From Palsa-506 sp963709075 (GTDB lineage Bacteria; Actinomycetota; Actinomycetes; Streptosporangiales; Streptosporangiaceae), in assembly GCA_963709075.1 (NCBI GenBank), contig CAVPUY010000009.1:992001-1056000 (forward strand): a stretch of 64,000 nucleotides of DNA. The letters are read 5' to 3'. Each line of letters starts with the position of its first letter. The stretch's first letter is position 1. The notes under the pieces are model-generated. The model was not told the origin of the DNA. It saw only the letters and a program-made list of their open reading frames with translations, and did no database searches. The translations under genes were made by a program, and so were the position numbers. This document shows, one piece after another, positions 46,483-55,590 of this stretch.

Positions 46483-47317
46483 GTGATCCTCCGGGATCAG
46501 GCGTGCGGCGCCCGGCGCCGCCAGCGGGCTGAGACTCGCTTTCCGGCGTCTGCCGCCGGCTTTCGATCGCGAACCGGAATCGCTCCGGCCGGTAGAGCAC
46601 GTCGGAGTACTCGACGGGGCGGTTCTGCTGGTTCCTGGTGATGCCGATGACCCGCAGCACCGGCGAGCCCGGGGCCAGGCCGAGCAGCTCGGCGTCGCCG
46701 AGCCCGGCCCGGTCGACCTCGACGACGTTGTCGGCGGACGTCATCGCCAAGCCGTGCATCTCGGCGAGCGCCTCGTACAGCGAGCCCGCGCCGAGGTCCA
46801 GGCCGCGGACGCCGCGGGCGTACCTGAGCGGGAGCCAGGCGGTCAGCAGCGCGAGCGGCTCGCCGTCGGCCCGCGCGAGCCGGCGCAGCCGCCACGCCTG
46901 CTGGCCGCGTAGCGCGAGCGCAGCCCCGATCTCATGCGGCGGCTTGACGAACTCGCTGCTCAGCACCTGCACGGTCGAGTCCAGGCCCTGCCGCCGCACC
47001 GAGTCATGGAAGCTGCCCAGGATCTGGATCTTCTCGACCAGCTTGCGATCGCGGACGAAGGTGCCCTTGCCCCTGGTCCGGTCGACGTAGCCCTCTTTGG
47101 TCAGGTCGGCCATCGCCTGCCGGACGGGCGCGAGGCTGACCCCGATGGCCTCGGCGAGTTCCCGCTCCCCGGGCAGCTGCTCGCCAGGCTGCAGCCAGCC
47201 CTGCTCCACGCCCTGCAGTACCGCAACCTTGATCTGATGGTGCAGCGGGACGGGACTGTGCCGGTGCACCGCGGCCGCCAGGCGGGAACTCACCGGCAGA
47301 TCGGGGGCAGCCGTCAT
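46472..47317 (-). CDS. GntR/UTRA (HutC-FrlR type) transcriptional regulator
   Basis: A 281-residue GntR-family regulator. N-terminal winged helix: VPLHHQIKVAVLQGVEQGWL, PGERELAEAIGVSLAPVRQA, GYVDRTRGKGTFV. C-terminal UTRA ligand domain: WRLRRLARADGEPLALLTAW, SLYEALAEMHGLAMTSADNV, GITRNQQNRPVEYSDVLYRP. The HutC subfamily includes FrlR. It is the first gene of the minus-strand operon and overlaps the permease gene, so it likely controls its own operon. ATG 47317 sits only eight bases after a TATAGT-like -10, giving a nearly leaderless transcript. Effector probably the phosphorylated sugar of the pathway. Confidence 0.88.
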   Translation of the reverse strand: MTAAPDLPVSSRLAAAVHRHSPVPLHHQIKVAVLQGVEQGWLQPGEQLPGERELAEAIGVSLAPVRQAMADLTKEGYVDRTRGKGTFVRDRKLVEKIQILGSFHDSVRRQGLDSTVQVLSSEFVKPPHEIGAALALRGQQAWRLRRLARADGEPLALLTAWLPLRYARGVRGLDLGAGSLYEALAEMHGLAMTSADNVVEVDRAGLGDAELLGLAPGSPVLRVIGITRNQQNRPVEYSDVLYRPERFRFAIESRRQTPESESQPAGGAGRRTPDPGGSHGK

Positions 47318-47325
47318 GACAAAAG

Positions 47326-47355
47326 ACTATAAAGACATAATCAAATGCAAATCAA
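47326..47355 (-). promoter_or_regulatory. Putative sigma-70-type promoter of the frl-like operon
   Basis: On the minus strand TTGATT (47355-47350), 18 bases, TATAGT (47331-47326), in a short AT-rich island. The -10 is eight bases from ATG 47317, so the transcript would be leaderless or nearly so. The repeated GTCTTT words next to the -10 could form the GntR operator. Confidence 0.45.
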
Positions 47356-47379
47356 GGGTTTCCGCTCGCCCTTTCTGCC

Positions 47380-47472
47380 TGTCCTGGCGTCAGCCTGTCC
47401 TGGCGCCGGCTTCGCCTGTCCTGGCCCCGGCTTTGCCTGTCCTGGCCCGGCTTTGCCTGTCCTGGCGCCGGC
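47380..47472. repeat. TGTCCTGGCnCCGGCTTcGCC tandem repeat
   Basis: About five imperfect 18-20-base copies of GCCTGTCCTGGCGCCGGCTT just upstream of the GntR promoter island. Noncoding. Confidence 0.8.
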
Positions 47473-47485
47473 GTCCTCGGGTGAA

Positions 47486-47557
47486 GCGTTCCGCCTGGTG
47501 GATGTGGGTTTGGTGTCGCCCTGGCGACACCACAGCCCCATTCATCAGGCGGAACGC
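47486..47557. terminator. 35-bp near-perfect inverted repeat, long hairpin
   Basis: Arms 47486-47520 and 47523-47557 match at 30 of 35 positions around a two-base loop (outer GCGTTCCGCCTG, inner GGTGTCGCC). It begins 31 bases past the stop of the minus-strand LAL regulator, so termination is the simplest role. Its length is unusual, and a MITE-like element or large protein-binding palindrome is also possible. Confidence 0.6.
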
Positions 47558-47587
47558 CGTTCCGTCCGGTGCGGCCGCGGGCTCGGG

Positions 47588-50194
47588 CTAGATTCGCGCT
47601 GCGCTGGCTAGCCCGAGCCGGGAGGCCTGGGCCGCGGCCGCGCTGCGGGTCGGGACGCCGAGTTTCGCGAGCACGGCCGAGACGTGGTGATCCACGGTCT
47701 TGGCCGCGATGAACAGCTTCGCGGCGATCTCGGCGTTGGTATGCCCGGCGCAGATCAGGTCGAGCACCTCACGCTCGCGCCGGGTCAGCCCGAGCGGATG
47801 CGCCCGGGTCTCGGTCCGCGGCCCGGCCGGGATGGCGCGGATGCCGAGCATGCGCATCTGCTGCCGGGTGACCCGGGCGGCGGCGGTCGCGCCGAGGCCG
47901 GCGAAGATGCTCAGGGCTTCCCGCAGCGCCGCTTCCTTCGTTCCCTCCGCCGTCGTGTCGAGCAGCGCCATCGCGGCTTCGTACCGGCAGCCCAGGCCGG
48001 TCCAGAGCTGCGCTGCCTTCGCCCAGTCGCCGTCGAGCTGCAGCCGGTACGGCCCCGCGAGCTCGCCGCGGGGCGCGCGGGCCGACGCGGTCCGGCGCAG
48101 CCAGACACCGACAGCGCCGCGCTCCCATGCATCGCATCCGGCGGATACGCCGGCGGCCAGTTCGGCCTCGCGCCTGGCATCCGCCGCCTTTCCCGCCAGC
48201 CAGTACGCCTCGGCCCTGGCCAGCCGCACGCCCAGGATCTGCGACGGCTCGCCGGACCCGTCGGCGGCTGTCGCTGCCTCGTCGAGGCATTCCCAGGCAC
48301 CTGACTCGGCGCGGCGGGCCCGGATCGTGCCGAGGCTCATCAGCGGGCAGATCCGGTTGATCGGTGACGAGCCGCGGTGGCTCAGCAGCGCCGCGCTCAG
48401 CGCCACCGCCTCGTCCCACTGTCCGGTCTGCACCATGACATCGGTCCGCCCGCCCCGCAGGCAGGTGGCGAAAGTGCCGATGTCGTGCTCGTCGCAGTAG
48501 GCAATGCCGTCCACGAAGTACTGCTCGGCCTCGGCGAACCGCCGCTGCGCGCAGTACATGCTGCAAATGTTCGCGAACGCCCGGCCCGCCTGCTCCTCCA
48601 GGCCTTTCGAGATCGCGATTTCCAGCGCCTGGTGCAGCGGCCTGGTCCAGTCACCGTCCATGGCGGCGGCGGCGCAGCCCTCGGTGTTGAGCGCGTCGCT
48701 GAGCACCTCGAATGCGCCGAGCCGCTCGGCGGTAGCCTGCGCTTGCCGGGCCAGCTCGATCGCGGCGGCGTTCTCGCCGGACGCCGAACGCTGGGCGGCG
48801 AGATTGGCATATGCCCAGGCCAGCTGGGTGCTGGGGGGCAGCGGCTCGAGGGTGGCCAGAGCAGCCCGCGCCGCGACGGCCGCCTCATCGCCGCGGCACA
48901 GCCGCCACATCGTCCGCGACAGCCGGCGCATCGTGTCACCCTCGTGCAGCGGGTCGCCCGCGGTACGCCACAACGCCAGCGCGCGCTCGCCAGCATCCGC
49001 GGCGTCCTGCCACCGGTCGATCAGCGACATCTCGTAGGCCAGCCCGTCGTACAGCCCGGCCACCAGCGCCGGATCAGCGCCGGCCGCGAACCGCAAGGCC
49101 CGCTCGTACTGCGCTGCCGCCTCGCGGTGCGAGGCCAGCTCCGCCGCCCGGCGGGCGGCCGATGCCGCATAGCGCAGGACCGCCGCGCCGTCCCCGGCCG
49201 CCTCCGCGTGAAAAGCCATCCGCGCGTCGTCGTCACACTGGTCGGCGCGCAGCGCGGCGAGGATCCGGGCATGGATCAGACCGCGGCGGTGCGCGTTCAC
49301 CGCCTGCTCCACCGCCAGCCGCGCGATCTCGTGCCGGAACCGCAGCCACCTGCCGTCGCCCGCCAGGAGACCGGAGGCCAGCAGCTCGTCAACGGCACGC
49401 GGCGAGCACGCCGAGACCGCCTGGACCAGCTGCAGCTCGACACGAGTGCCGGTCAGCGCAGCCGCGTCCAGCACCTCCCTGGACCGGCTGCTCAGCCGCG
49501 CTGCCCGCGCCAGCACCGTGTCGCGTGCCGACGCCGGGACAGTGTCCATGCCTGACTGCACGACCTCCGTCACGTAAAACGGGTTCCCGCCGGTCAGCCG
49601 GTACAGCGCAGGCGCCTCCAGCCCGCTTCCGCCGGCCAGCCTCCCTACCGCGTCAGCGGACAGCGGCGGCAGCCCGATCCGCCGTGTCGACCGCTGGGTG
49701 GCGAGATCGCCGAGGGCAATGCGCAGCGGGTCATCTGCCGCCAAGCCGTCATCCCGGTAGGTAACGATGAGCAGTACCGGGGCAGCTCGCAGGCGCCGGC
49801 CAAGGAACCGCAGCAGGTCCACGGTCGCCTCGTCGGCCCAGTGAACGTCCTCCACCACCACCACGTTCAGCGCTCCTGGCTCGCTGACCTGGCGCAGTAG
49901 CGCCCGGAACAGCTCGTCCCTGGCCGCGCCGGCCTGGCAAAGCTCGGCAAGCTCACCGCCAAGCTGGCCGGCCAGGTCGAACAGCGGCCCGAGCGGGCGG
50001 GGGGTGAACAGGCCGTCGCAGGCACCCCACGACCAGCGAGCGGCAGGGACCTCCCGCTGGAGCTGTTCCACTAGCGCCGACTTGCCGACGCCTGCCTCGC
50101 CGGCGACGAGGACCAGCCGCCCGTCGCTGCCCCTGGCCTCGTGGGCATACTCGGCTAGCGAGGCCAGCTGCGACTCCCGTTCCAGCAGGTGCAT
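47588..50194 (-). CDS. LAL-type LuxR regulator with AAA/STAND ATPase and TPR region
   Basis: An 868-residue regulator. The N-terminal NTPase has HLLERESQLASLAEYAHEAR, Walker A VAGEAGVGKSALVEQL near 37, Walker B VVVVEDVHWADEATVDLLRF and sensor LLIVTYRDD. A long helical TPR-like middle leads to a C-terminal LuxR helix-turn-helix (LTRREREVLDLICAGHTNAE, IAAKLFIAAKTVDHHVSAVL, AKLGVPTRSAAAAQASRLGL). ATG 50194 is preferred: homologues begin with (M)LLERE, and the extra N-terminal 50 codons from 50344 are low-complexity Ala/Gly. LAL regulators activate secondary-metabolite or transport genes. Undamaged, unlike the LAL gene at the window start. A long inverted repeat follows the stop. Confidence 0.9.
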   Translation of the reverse strand: MHLLERESQLASLAEYAHEARGSDGRLVLVAGEAGVGKSALVEQLQREVPAARWSWGACDGLFTPRPLGPLFDLAGQLGGELAELCQAGAARDELFRALLRQVSEPGALNVVVVEDVHWADEATVDLLRFLGRRLRAAPVLLIVTYRDDGLAADDPLRIALGDLATQRSTRRIGLPPLSADAVGRLAGGSGLEAPALYRLTGGNPFYVTEVVQSGMDTVPASARDTVLARAARLSSRSREVLDAAALTGTRVELQLVQAVSACSPRAVDELLASGLLAGDGRWLRFRHEIARLAVEQAVNAHRRGLIHARILAALRADQCDDDARMAFHAEAAGDGAAVLRYAASAARRAAELASHREAAAQYERALRFAAGADPALVAGLYDGLAYEMSLIDRWQDAADAGERALALWRTAGDPLHEGDTMRRLSRTMWRLCRGDEAAVAARAALATLEPLPPSTQLAWAYANLAAQRSASGENAAAIELARQAQATAERLGAFEVLSDALNTEGCAAAAMDGDWTRPLHQALEIAISKGLEEQAGRAFANICSMYCAQRRFAEAEQYFVDGIAYCDEHDIGTFATCLRGGRTDVMVQTGQWDEAVALSAALLSHRGSSPINRICPLMSLGTIRARRAESGAWECLDEAATAADGSGEPSQILGVRLARAEAYWLAGKAADARREAELAAGVSAGCDAWERGAVGVWLRRTASARAPRGELAGPYRLQLDGDWAKAAQLWTGLGCRYEAAMALLDTTAEGTKEAALREALSIFAGLGATAAARVTRQQMRMLGIRAIPAGPRTETRAHPLGLTRREREVLDLICAGHTNAEIAAKLFIAAKTVDHHVSAVLAKLGVPTRSAAAAQASRLGLASAARI

Positions 50195-50340
50195 GCCTAC
50201 AGTGTCCGCCAGGACTGATGCCAAGCGCCATCGGGCAACCGCGCCAGCCCCAGCGGCCGCCGCGGCGCCTGCTGCTCCCGCTGCCGCTGCGGCAGCACCC
50301 GCCTGCTGCGGGCACTCCATTCCCGGGGAGTGCTCGCGGG

Positions 50341-51024
50341 TCAATGGCCTGGGTAGCCGATCGCGTAGCGGCGTCCGCGAGGGCGCCAGCGATGCGGTGG
50401 CCGCGAGCCGGGCAATTGCCGGCGGTGCAGGCGTCGTTCAGCCTCAGCTATGTGTTGCTGACCGTGGTCGATCTGCGGGAGCTCTGCGGGCGCCTGGCGC
50501 TGGGATGCTTTGCCGCCTGCGCTGGATGCTGGCGGCGGTAGCTGCCTGCCGGAGCGCTTGTCGAGCCACGAGCCGAGCAGCAGGCTCCCGGTCAGAGCCG
50601 TGGTCACCAGGACGGTGGCGGTGGCTCCGACGGCCGCTATCAGTGCTGCCCCGTTACCGGCGAAGATAGCAGCCAGCCACAGCAGCGCCGCGAGCGTCGT
50701 CGCGGTAATGACCACGCGGACGCCCGTCCCGATGTCCGCGTTCGCCGCCGCCGTCGGCTTGGCCTGCGCCCGGCCGGGCTTGCGCGGCTGCTGTGCTGCG
50801 GTCGCCCCGGCCGGGAGGTCGGCGGTGACCACGGCAAGGTCCGCATAGGTCCGCGAAGCGAACGCCTGGCCGACCCGGGCGTCAAACTCGTCCTTGTCCA
50901 GCCGGCCCTGCACGAACGCGGCCTTGAGTGCCCCGATCACCTGCTCGCGGTCGGCGTGCGACGCGCGCAAGCGGCCGCGGCCCGCCGTGCCTGCTGCCAT
51001 CTCGTCTCCCGGCCCTGTCTTCAC
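50341..51024 (-). CDS. DUF1707 (SHOCT-like) membrane protein
   Basis: A 227-residue protein whose N-terminus carries the DUF1707 motif: RASHADREQVIGALKAAFVQ, GRLDKDEFDARVGQAFASRT, YADLAVVTADLP. Two membrane helices follow (VVITATTLAALLWLAAIFAG, LIAAVGATATVLVTTALTGS) and then a Gln/Arg/His-rich basic tail. DUF1707 proteins are common in actinobacteria, of unknown function, often linked to cell-envelope stress. GTG 51024 is chosen because GGGGAGG lies five bases upstream; the longer reading to 51213 runs into the AT-rich intergenic region. It is 147 bases upstream of the LAL gene on the same strand. Confidence 0.82.
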   Translation of the reverse strand: MKTGPGDEMAAGTAGRGRLRASHADREQVIGALKAAFVQGRLDKDEFDARVGQAFASRTYADLAVVTADLPAGATAAQQPRKPGRAQAKPTAAANADIGTGVRVVITATTLAALLWLAAIFAGNGAALIAAVGATATVLVTTALTGSLLLGSWLDKRSGRQLPPPASSAGGKASQRQAPAELPQIDHGQQHIAEAERRLHRRQLPGSRPPHRWRPRGRRYAIGYPGH

Positions 51025-51360
51025 TGGCACCTCCCCGCGAGCACTACGCAGGCAGAGCGTAACCCTGCTGCCCGCTGGCGGCCATCCACGGAACTGCTGT
51101 CCGTAGCAAGACGTCACCAGGTTCCGGGGCCGGGCACTGGGGCCGGGCACTGGGGCCGAATTTACCTTGCATTTGCCATCGCCATCTTTCCCGCTGATAT
51201 TCCCTTGACGCAATCAATACGCCGCCGCCTGATGTCGTGGCCGGGCAGCCGGGGAATCCGCTTGGCCAGTTTGGCATATCGAGCTTTCTGCATACGATGG
51301 CTGGACGGCGAATTGATGGCGGTGAATGCATACAGTATTGCCATTCCAAATCACGCCGAA
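51025..51360. other. Divergent intergenic region with AT-rich promoter block
   Basis: Between the DUF1707 gene (minus) and the acyltransferase gene (plus). From about 51155 to 51360 base composition drops well below the surroundings, with words such as GAATTTACCTTGCATTTGCC and CCTTGACGCAATCAATACG, suggesting promoters for one or both genes. A 16-bp duplication (CCGGGCACTGGGGCCG, 51132-51156) is present. No gene is supported. Confidence 0.4.
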
Positions 51361-52589
51361 ATGGCCTTGTCAGGAGGATTCTTTACGTTGGCATTGACGG
51401 AATTTTGCAATTCTGGCGACGCTGCTTCCAGCGAAACTGCTGGCCCGCCGCGGCGGCCAGGCACCGGGCCGGGCGGCCTGGGCCGGGCTCCCCGGCCGGC
51501 CGCGACCGGCTGTACGAGATCGACCTGCTGCGGATCACCGCCGCCCTGGCGGTCGTGGTCTATCACTACACGTTCTCCGGCTTCGCCGGTCACCACACGA
51601 CGATCGCGTTCCCGGCCGTCAGTAACGTCACCCGCTACGGCTACCTGGGCGTCGACATGTTCTTCATGATCAGCGGCTTCGTCGTGCTGCTGAGCGCCTG
51701 GGGACGGCGGCCGCGCGATTTCGTCATTTCCCGGATCGTCCGCCTCTACCCGGCGTACTGGATGGCCGTGACCATCACCGCGCTCGTCGCGGTGACGCTC
51801 GGCCGCGGGCTGTTCAGGGTCACGCCGGTGCAGTACCTGGCGAACCTGACGATGCTCAACTCGCTGCCCAACATCGCGAACGTCGATGTCGTCTACTGGA
51901 CGCTGTGGGCGGAGATCCGCTTCTACCTGCTCGTGTTCGTGCTCGCGTGGATCGGCATCACCCGGGCGCGGGTCATCACGGCGGCGTGGCTGTGGCTCGC
52001 CGCTACCGCGGTGATCGAGGCAGGCATCCTGCCGGCGGGCCTGGCCGGCCCTGCCGACCTGCTTGTGCAGTCGCAGTGGTCGCACTACTTCATCGCGGGC
52101 ATGGCGCTGTGCCTGATCTACCGCACCGGCTTCTCCTGGCAGCTCGGCGCCGTGCTGGTGGTCGCCTACTGCAACGCGGCCTATCAGGCGGTCAGCTTCG
52201 CCCACCGGGTCGCCGGCCGTTACCACCAGGCGCTGCACCCGCCGGTGATCGTCGCGGTCGTCACGGTCATCTTTATCGTCACCACGCTCATCGCGCTTCG
52301 GGTAACGAGGCGGATCGGGCGTCCGTGGTTCGCCGTCGCTGGCGCCCTGACATACCCGCTTTACCTGGTGCACGCCTACAACGGGTTCGCGCTCTTCAAT
52401 CTCTTCGGCGGCGCGGTGAACCGCTGGGTGCTGCTGGCGGCGATGATCACTTGCATGTGCTGCGTGGCTTACGCGGTCCATCGGCTGGTAGAGGTCAGGT
52501 TCGCGCCCAGGCTCAAGCGCGCGCTCGTGCGCTTCGCCGACGCCGCTGACCGGCGGCTGCCTGGCGCAGGCAGCCGCGTTCCCGGATAG
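51361..52589 (+). CDS. Acyltransferase 3 (OafA/YrhL) family membrane protein, start region probably frameshifted
   Basis: The main body (51509-52589) is a polytopic acyltransferase 3: RDRLYEIDLLRITAALAVVV, YHYTFSGFAG (catalytic-type His), GYLGVDMFFMISGFVVLLSA (conserved block), VISRIVRLYPAYWMAV, YWTLWAEIRFYLLVFVLAW and LTYPLYLVHAYNGF. It O-acylates exported glycans or natural products. In this frame no ribosome site is found. In frame 1 AGGAGG (51372-51377) precedes TTG 51388, giving ALTEFCNSGDAASSETAG and a Gly/Pro-rich stretch; a one-base change in the G/C run near 51480-51505 would join both. The start is therefore uncertain (51361, 51388 or within the body). Confidence 0.78.
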
Positions 52590-52681
52590 CGAAGCCGGAT
52601 CAGGCGACCCGGCCGCCGGCCTGGGCACCGGCCGCCAGTCGGCAGGCCTGGGCAGTCCCGGCTCGTTGCTAACGTCCGGGT

Positions 52682-55590
52682 ATGGATCTGCGCAGGCGCC
52701 CGGGGGCGCGCGTGCTCGCGGGCGTGGCGGCCGCCGTGCTCGCGATCGCCGCCGTGGCCGTCGTCGCTGGTGGCGGCCAGCCGTGCTGCCCCGGTTACCG
52801 CGCGGAACCTGCGGATCGCCGTCACCGACGGCCCGCACGACAACCAGCGCGTGCTGCTCGACGCCACCTTCTTCACCCCGGCGGGCAGCGGCGCGGTGCC
52901 GGCGATCTTGCTGGCGCACGGGTTCGGCGAGACCAAGTACGCCGTCCGGCCGGAGGCCGAGCAGCTGGCCCGGGCCGGGTTCGCGGTGCTGACCTGGTCG
53001 GCCCGCGGGTTCGGCAAATCCACCGGCCAGATCGCGCTCGACTCGCCGGACTACGAGGTCAAGGACGTCGAGCAGCTGGTCAGCTGGCTGGCCAGGCAGC
53101 CCCGGGTGCTGCTGGACCGGCCGGGAGATCCCCGGGTAGGCATCGCCGGAGCGTCCTACGGCGGCGGGATCGCGCTGCTGGCCGCCGCCTACGACCACCG
53201 GATCGACGCGATCGTCCCGCAGATCACCTGGAACAACCTGGCGACCGCGCTGTTCCCGAACGCGGCGGGCGGCGGCACCGCAGGACGGCGTGTTCAAGAA
53301 GCAGTGGGCGGGCTTGCTGTTCACCCAGGGCTCCGTCGGCTTCGGCGGCGCAGGCCAGAGCGGATCTGGCCAAAGCGGTCCGGCCAGAGCGGATCCGGCC
53401 AGAGCGGATCCGGCCAGAGCGGATCCGGCCAGCGACGGCCAGCAGCCGGCCAGGCCGGCCACGCCGCGATCGCGCAGGCCGCCCAGTGCGGCCGGTTCCT
53501 GCCCCGGGTCTGCGCCGTCTACCGCCAGGTCGCCACCCTCGGCCAGGCCGACACCGCAGGCGATCGCGCTGCTGCCAGCGGTCCAGCCCGGCGAGCGTGG
53601 CCGGCCGGATCGACGTCCCTACCCTGCTGATCCAGGGCAAGCACGACTCGCTCTTCGGGCTGGACCAGGCTGACGCGAACTACCAGGCGATCAAGCGCAA
53701 CGGCGCCCCGGTCGACATGGTCTGGTTCGCCGGCGGGCACGACGGCGGCAACCAGGAGACCAGCCGGGTCGACGCGCTCACCGAGCAGTGGTTCGACCGG
53801 TGGCTGAAGCCGCCGAACCAGCCGTTCCGCCACTCCAGCAGCACCCCGGCGGCCAGCGCAGGCACCGGGCCAAGCGCCGGCACCGGGCCAAGCGCCGGCA
53901 CCGGACAGCCTGCCTTCGCGGTGACCAGGAACCTGGGCTTCGACCCGTCCAGCGAGACCGAGATCCTCGGCGTCGCCACCGCGCCGCGCTACCCGGGCCT
54001 GGGCGGGACCAGCGCAGGCCACGCTGCGGCTGACCGGGCCCGCGCAGACGATCGTCCGCCCGCCGGGCGGCTCGCCGGCCTCCATCTCGGTCTTCCCCGG
54101 CCTCGGCTCGCTCGGCGGCCTCACCTTCGACATGCCGGGCCAGAGCGCCGCCTTCCAGTCGGCTCCGCTGCCCACGCCGGTCCAGGTCACCGGCTCGCCC
54201 TCGGTCCGGATCCGGGTCAGCGGCGCGGCCCGCGGTGACGCTGTTCGCCAAGCTCTACGACGTGGACCAGGCGGGCAACGCGACGCTGCCCGACCAGCTG
54301 GCCGCCCCGCTGCAGGTACGGTGCCGCCGCGGGGGAAGGAGGTCACCGTCCGGCTGCCCGGCGATCGACTACGACTTCGCCGCCGGGCACCGGCTGCGTC
54401 TGGTGCTGACCACCACCGACTTCGCCTACGCCACCCCGCAGCCGGCCGCCGACTACCAGGTCGCGCTGGCGGGCCCCGGCCTGTGCGTGCCGTCCGACCC
54501 GGCCCTCGGCTGCGTCAACGGCGGGGTGCCCTGGTGGACCTGGGCCGCGCCGCTGGCGGCGCTGGCGGCGGCCTGCCTGATCCTGGCCGCCGGGCGCCGC
54601 CGCCGCGCCAGGACGCGCTGGACCCGGACTCGCCGGCGTGCCCGCTGGAGATCACCGGCCTGACCAAGCGGTACCAGGACGGCCAGCTGGCCGTCGACGA
54701 GCTGTCGCTCCGGGTCGAGCGCGGCCAGATCCTCGGCCTGCTCGGGCCCAAACGGCGCGGGCAAGACGACCACGCTGCGGATGCTGATGGGCCTGCTGCA
54801 CGCCGGACGCCGGGCACGATCACGATCTTCGGCCGGCCGGTCCGGCCCGGCGCGCCCGCGCTGTCCCGGCTCGGCTCGTTCGTCGAGGGCCCCGGGTTCC
54901 TGCCGCACCTGTCCGGCCGGGCCAACCTGGACCTGTACTGGCGGGCGACCGGCCGGCCGTCCGGCGACTCGCACCTGGCCGGACGTGCTGGCGATAGCGC
55001 GGCCTGGGCGCGGCCATCGACCGCCCGGTGCGCACCTACTCGCACGGCATGAGCCAGCGGCTGGCGATCGCCCAGGCCATGCTCGGCCTGCCGGACCTGC
55101 TGGTCCTCGACGAGCCGATGAACGGCCTGGATCCGCCGCAGATCAGGGAGATGCGCGACGTCCTGGTCCGGTACGCGGCGGACGGCCGGGCCGTCATCCT
55201 GTCCAGCCACATGCTCGCCGAGGTCGAGCAGACCTGCACCCACGTGGTGGTGATGGGCATGGGCAGGCGGCTCGCCGGCCGGGCCGGGTCGGCGAGATCA
55301 TCGGCGCCGGAGCGGGAATCGTGGTCGGGCACGCCGCAGGCCCAGCGGGCGGTGACCGTGCTGGCCGGCCTGCACGGCATCGACAGCGCCGAGCCGCACC
55401 CGGACGGGATACTCGTGCACCCGAACGGCGTGGCCGCGTCCGCCGTGGTCGCCGCACTGGTCGGGGCCGGGATCCCGGTGGACAGGGTGACGCCGAACCG
55501 CCGCCTGGAGGACGCGTTCCTGGCCCTGATCGCCGGCTCGGACCTCGCGACCCGGCGGAGGGCGAGGACCGCGGCCATGGACAGCCGGCC
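52682..55590 (+). pseudogene. Exported S15-type hydrolase fused to ABC transporter ATPase, many frameshifts
   Basis: Joined frames read: signal anchor (RVLAGVAAAVLAIAAVAVVA), CocE/S15 hydrolase (ILLAHGFGETKYAVRPEAEQ, WSARGFGKSTG, nucleophile GIAGASYGGGIALLAAAYD near 53145, acid TLLIQGKHDSLFGLD, His WFAGGHDGG), C-terminal beta-sandwich (FPGLGSLGGLTFDMPG, LRLVLTTTDFAYATPQPAAD), one membrane helix (WWTWAAPLAALAAACLILAA), then a cytosolic ABC ATPase (LEITGLTKRYQDGQLAVDEL, LGLLGPxGAGKTT after removing an extra A at about 54751, HGMSQRLAIAQAM signature, LLVLDEPMNGLDP). The frame changes at least seven times. All motifs are present, so damage may be sequencing error. Topology puts the hydrolase outside and the ATPase inside on one chain. 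Confidence 0.68.
53353..53433. repeat. 15-bp GGCCAGAGCGGATCC tandem repeat
   Basis: Five to six copies inside the S15-type hydrolase, in the lid region between the nucleophile and acid segments, read as GQSGS or ARADP units depending on frame. A smaller 18-bp repeat (GGCACCGGGCCAAGCGCC) is at about 53861-53910 in the same gene. Confidence 0.85.

Noticed and set aside
44503..46641. 712-codon plus-strand ORF opposite the permease
   Set aside because: Asp/Arg/His/Gln-rich shadow of a membrane-protein gene; no domain recognised.
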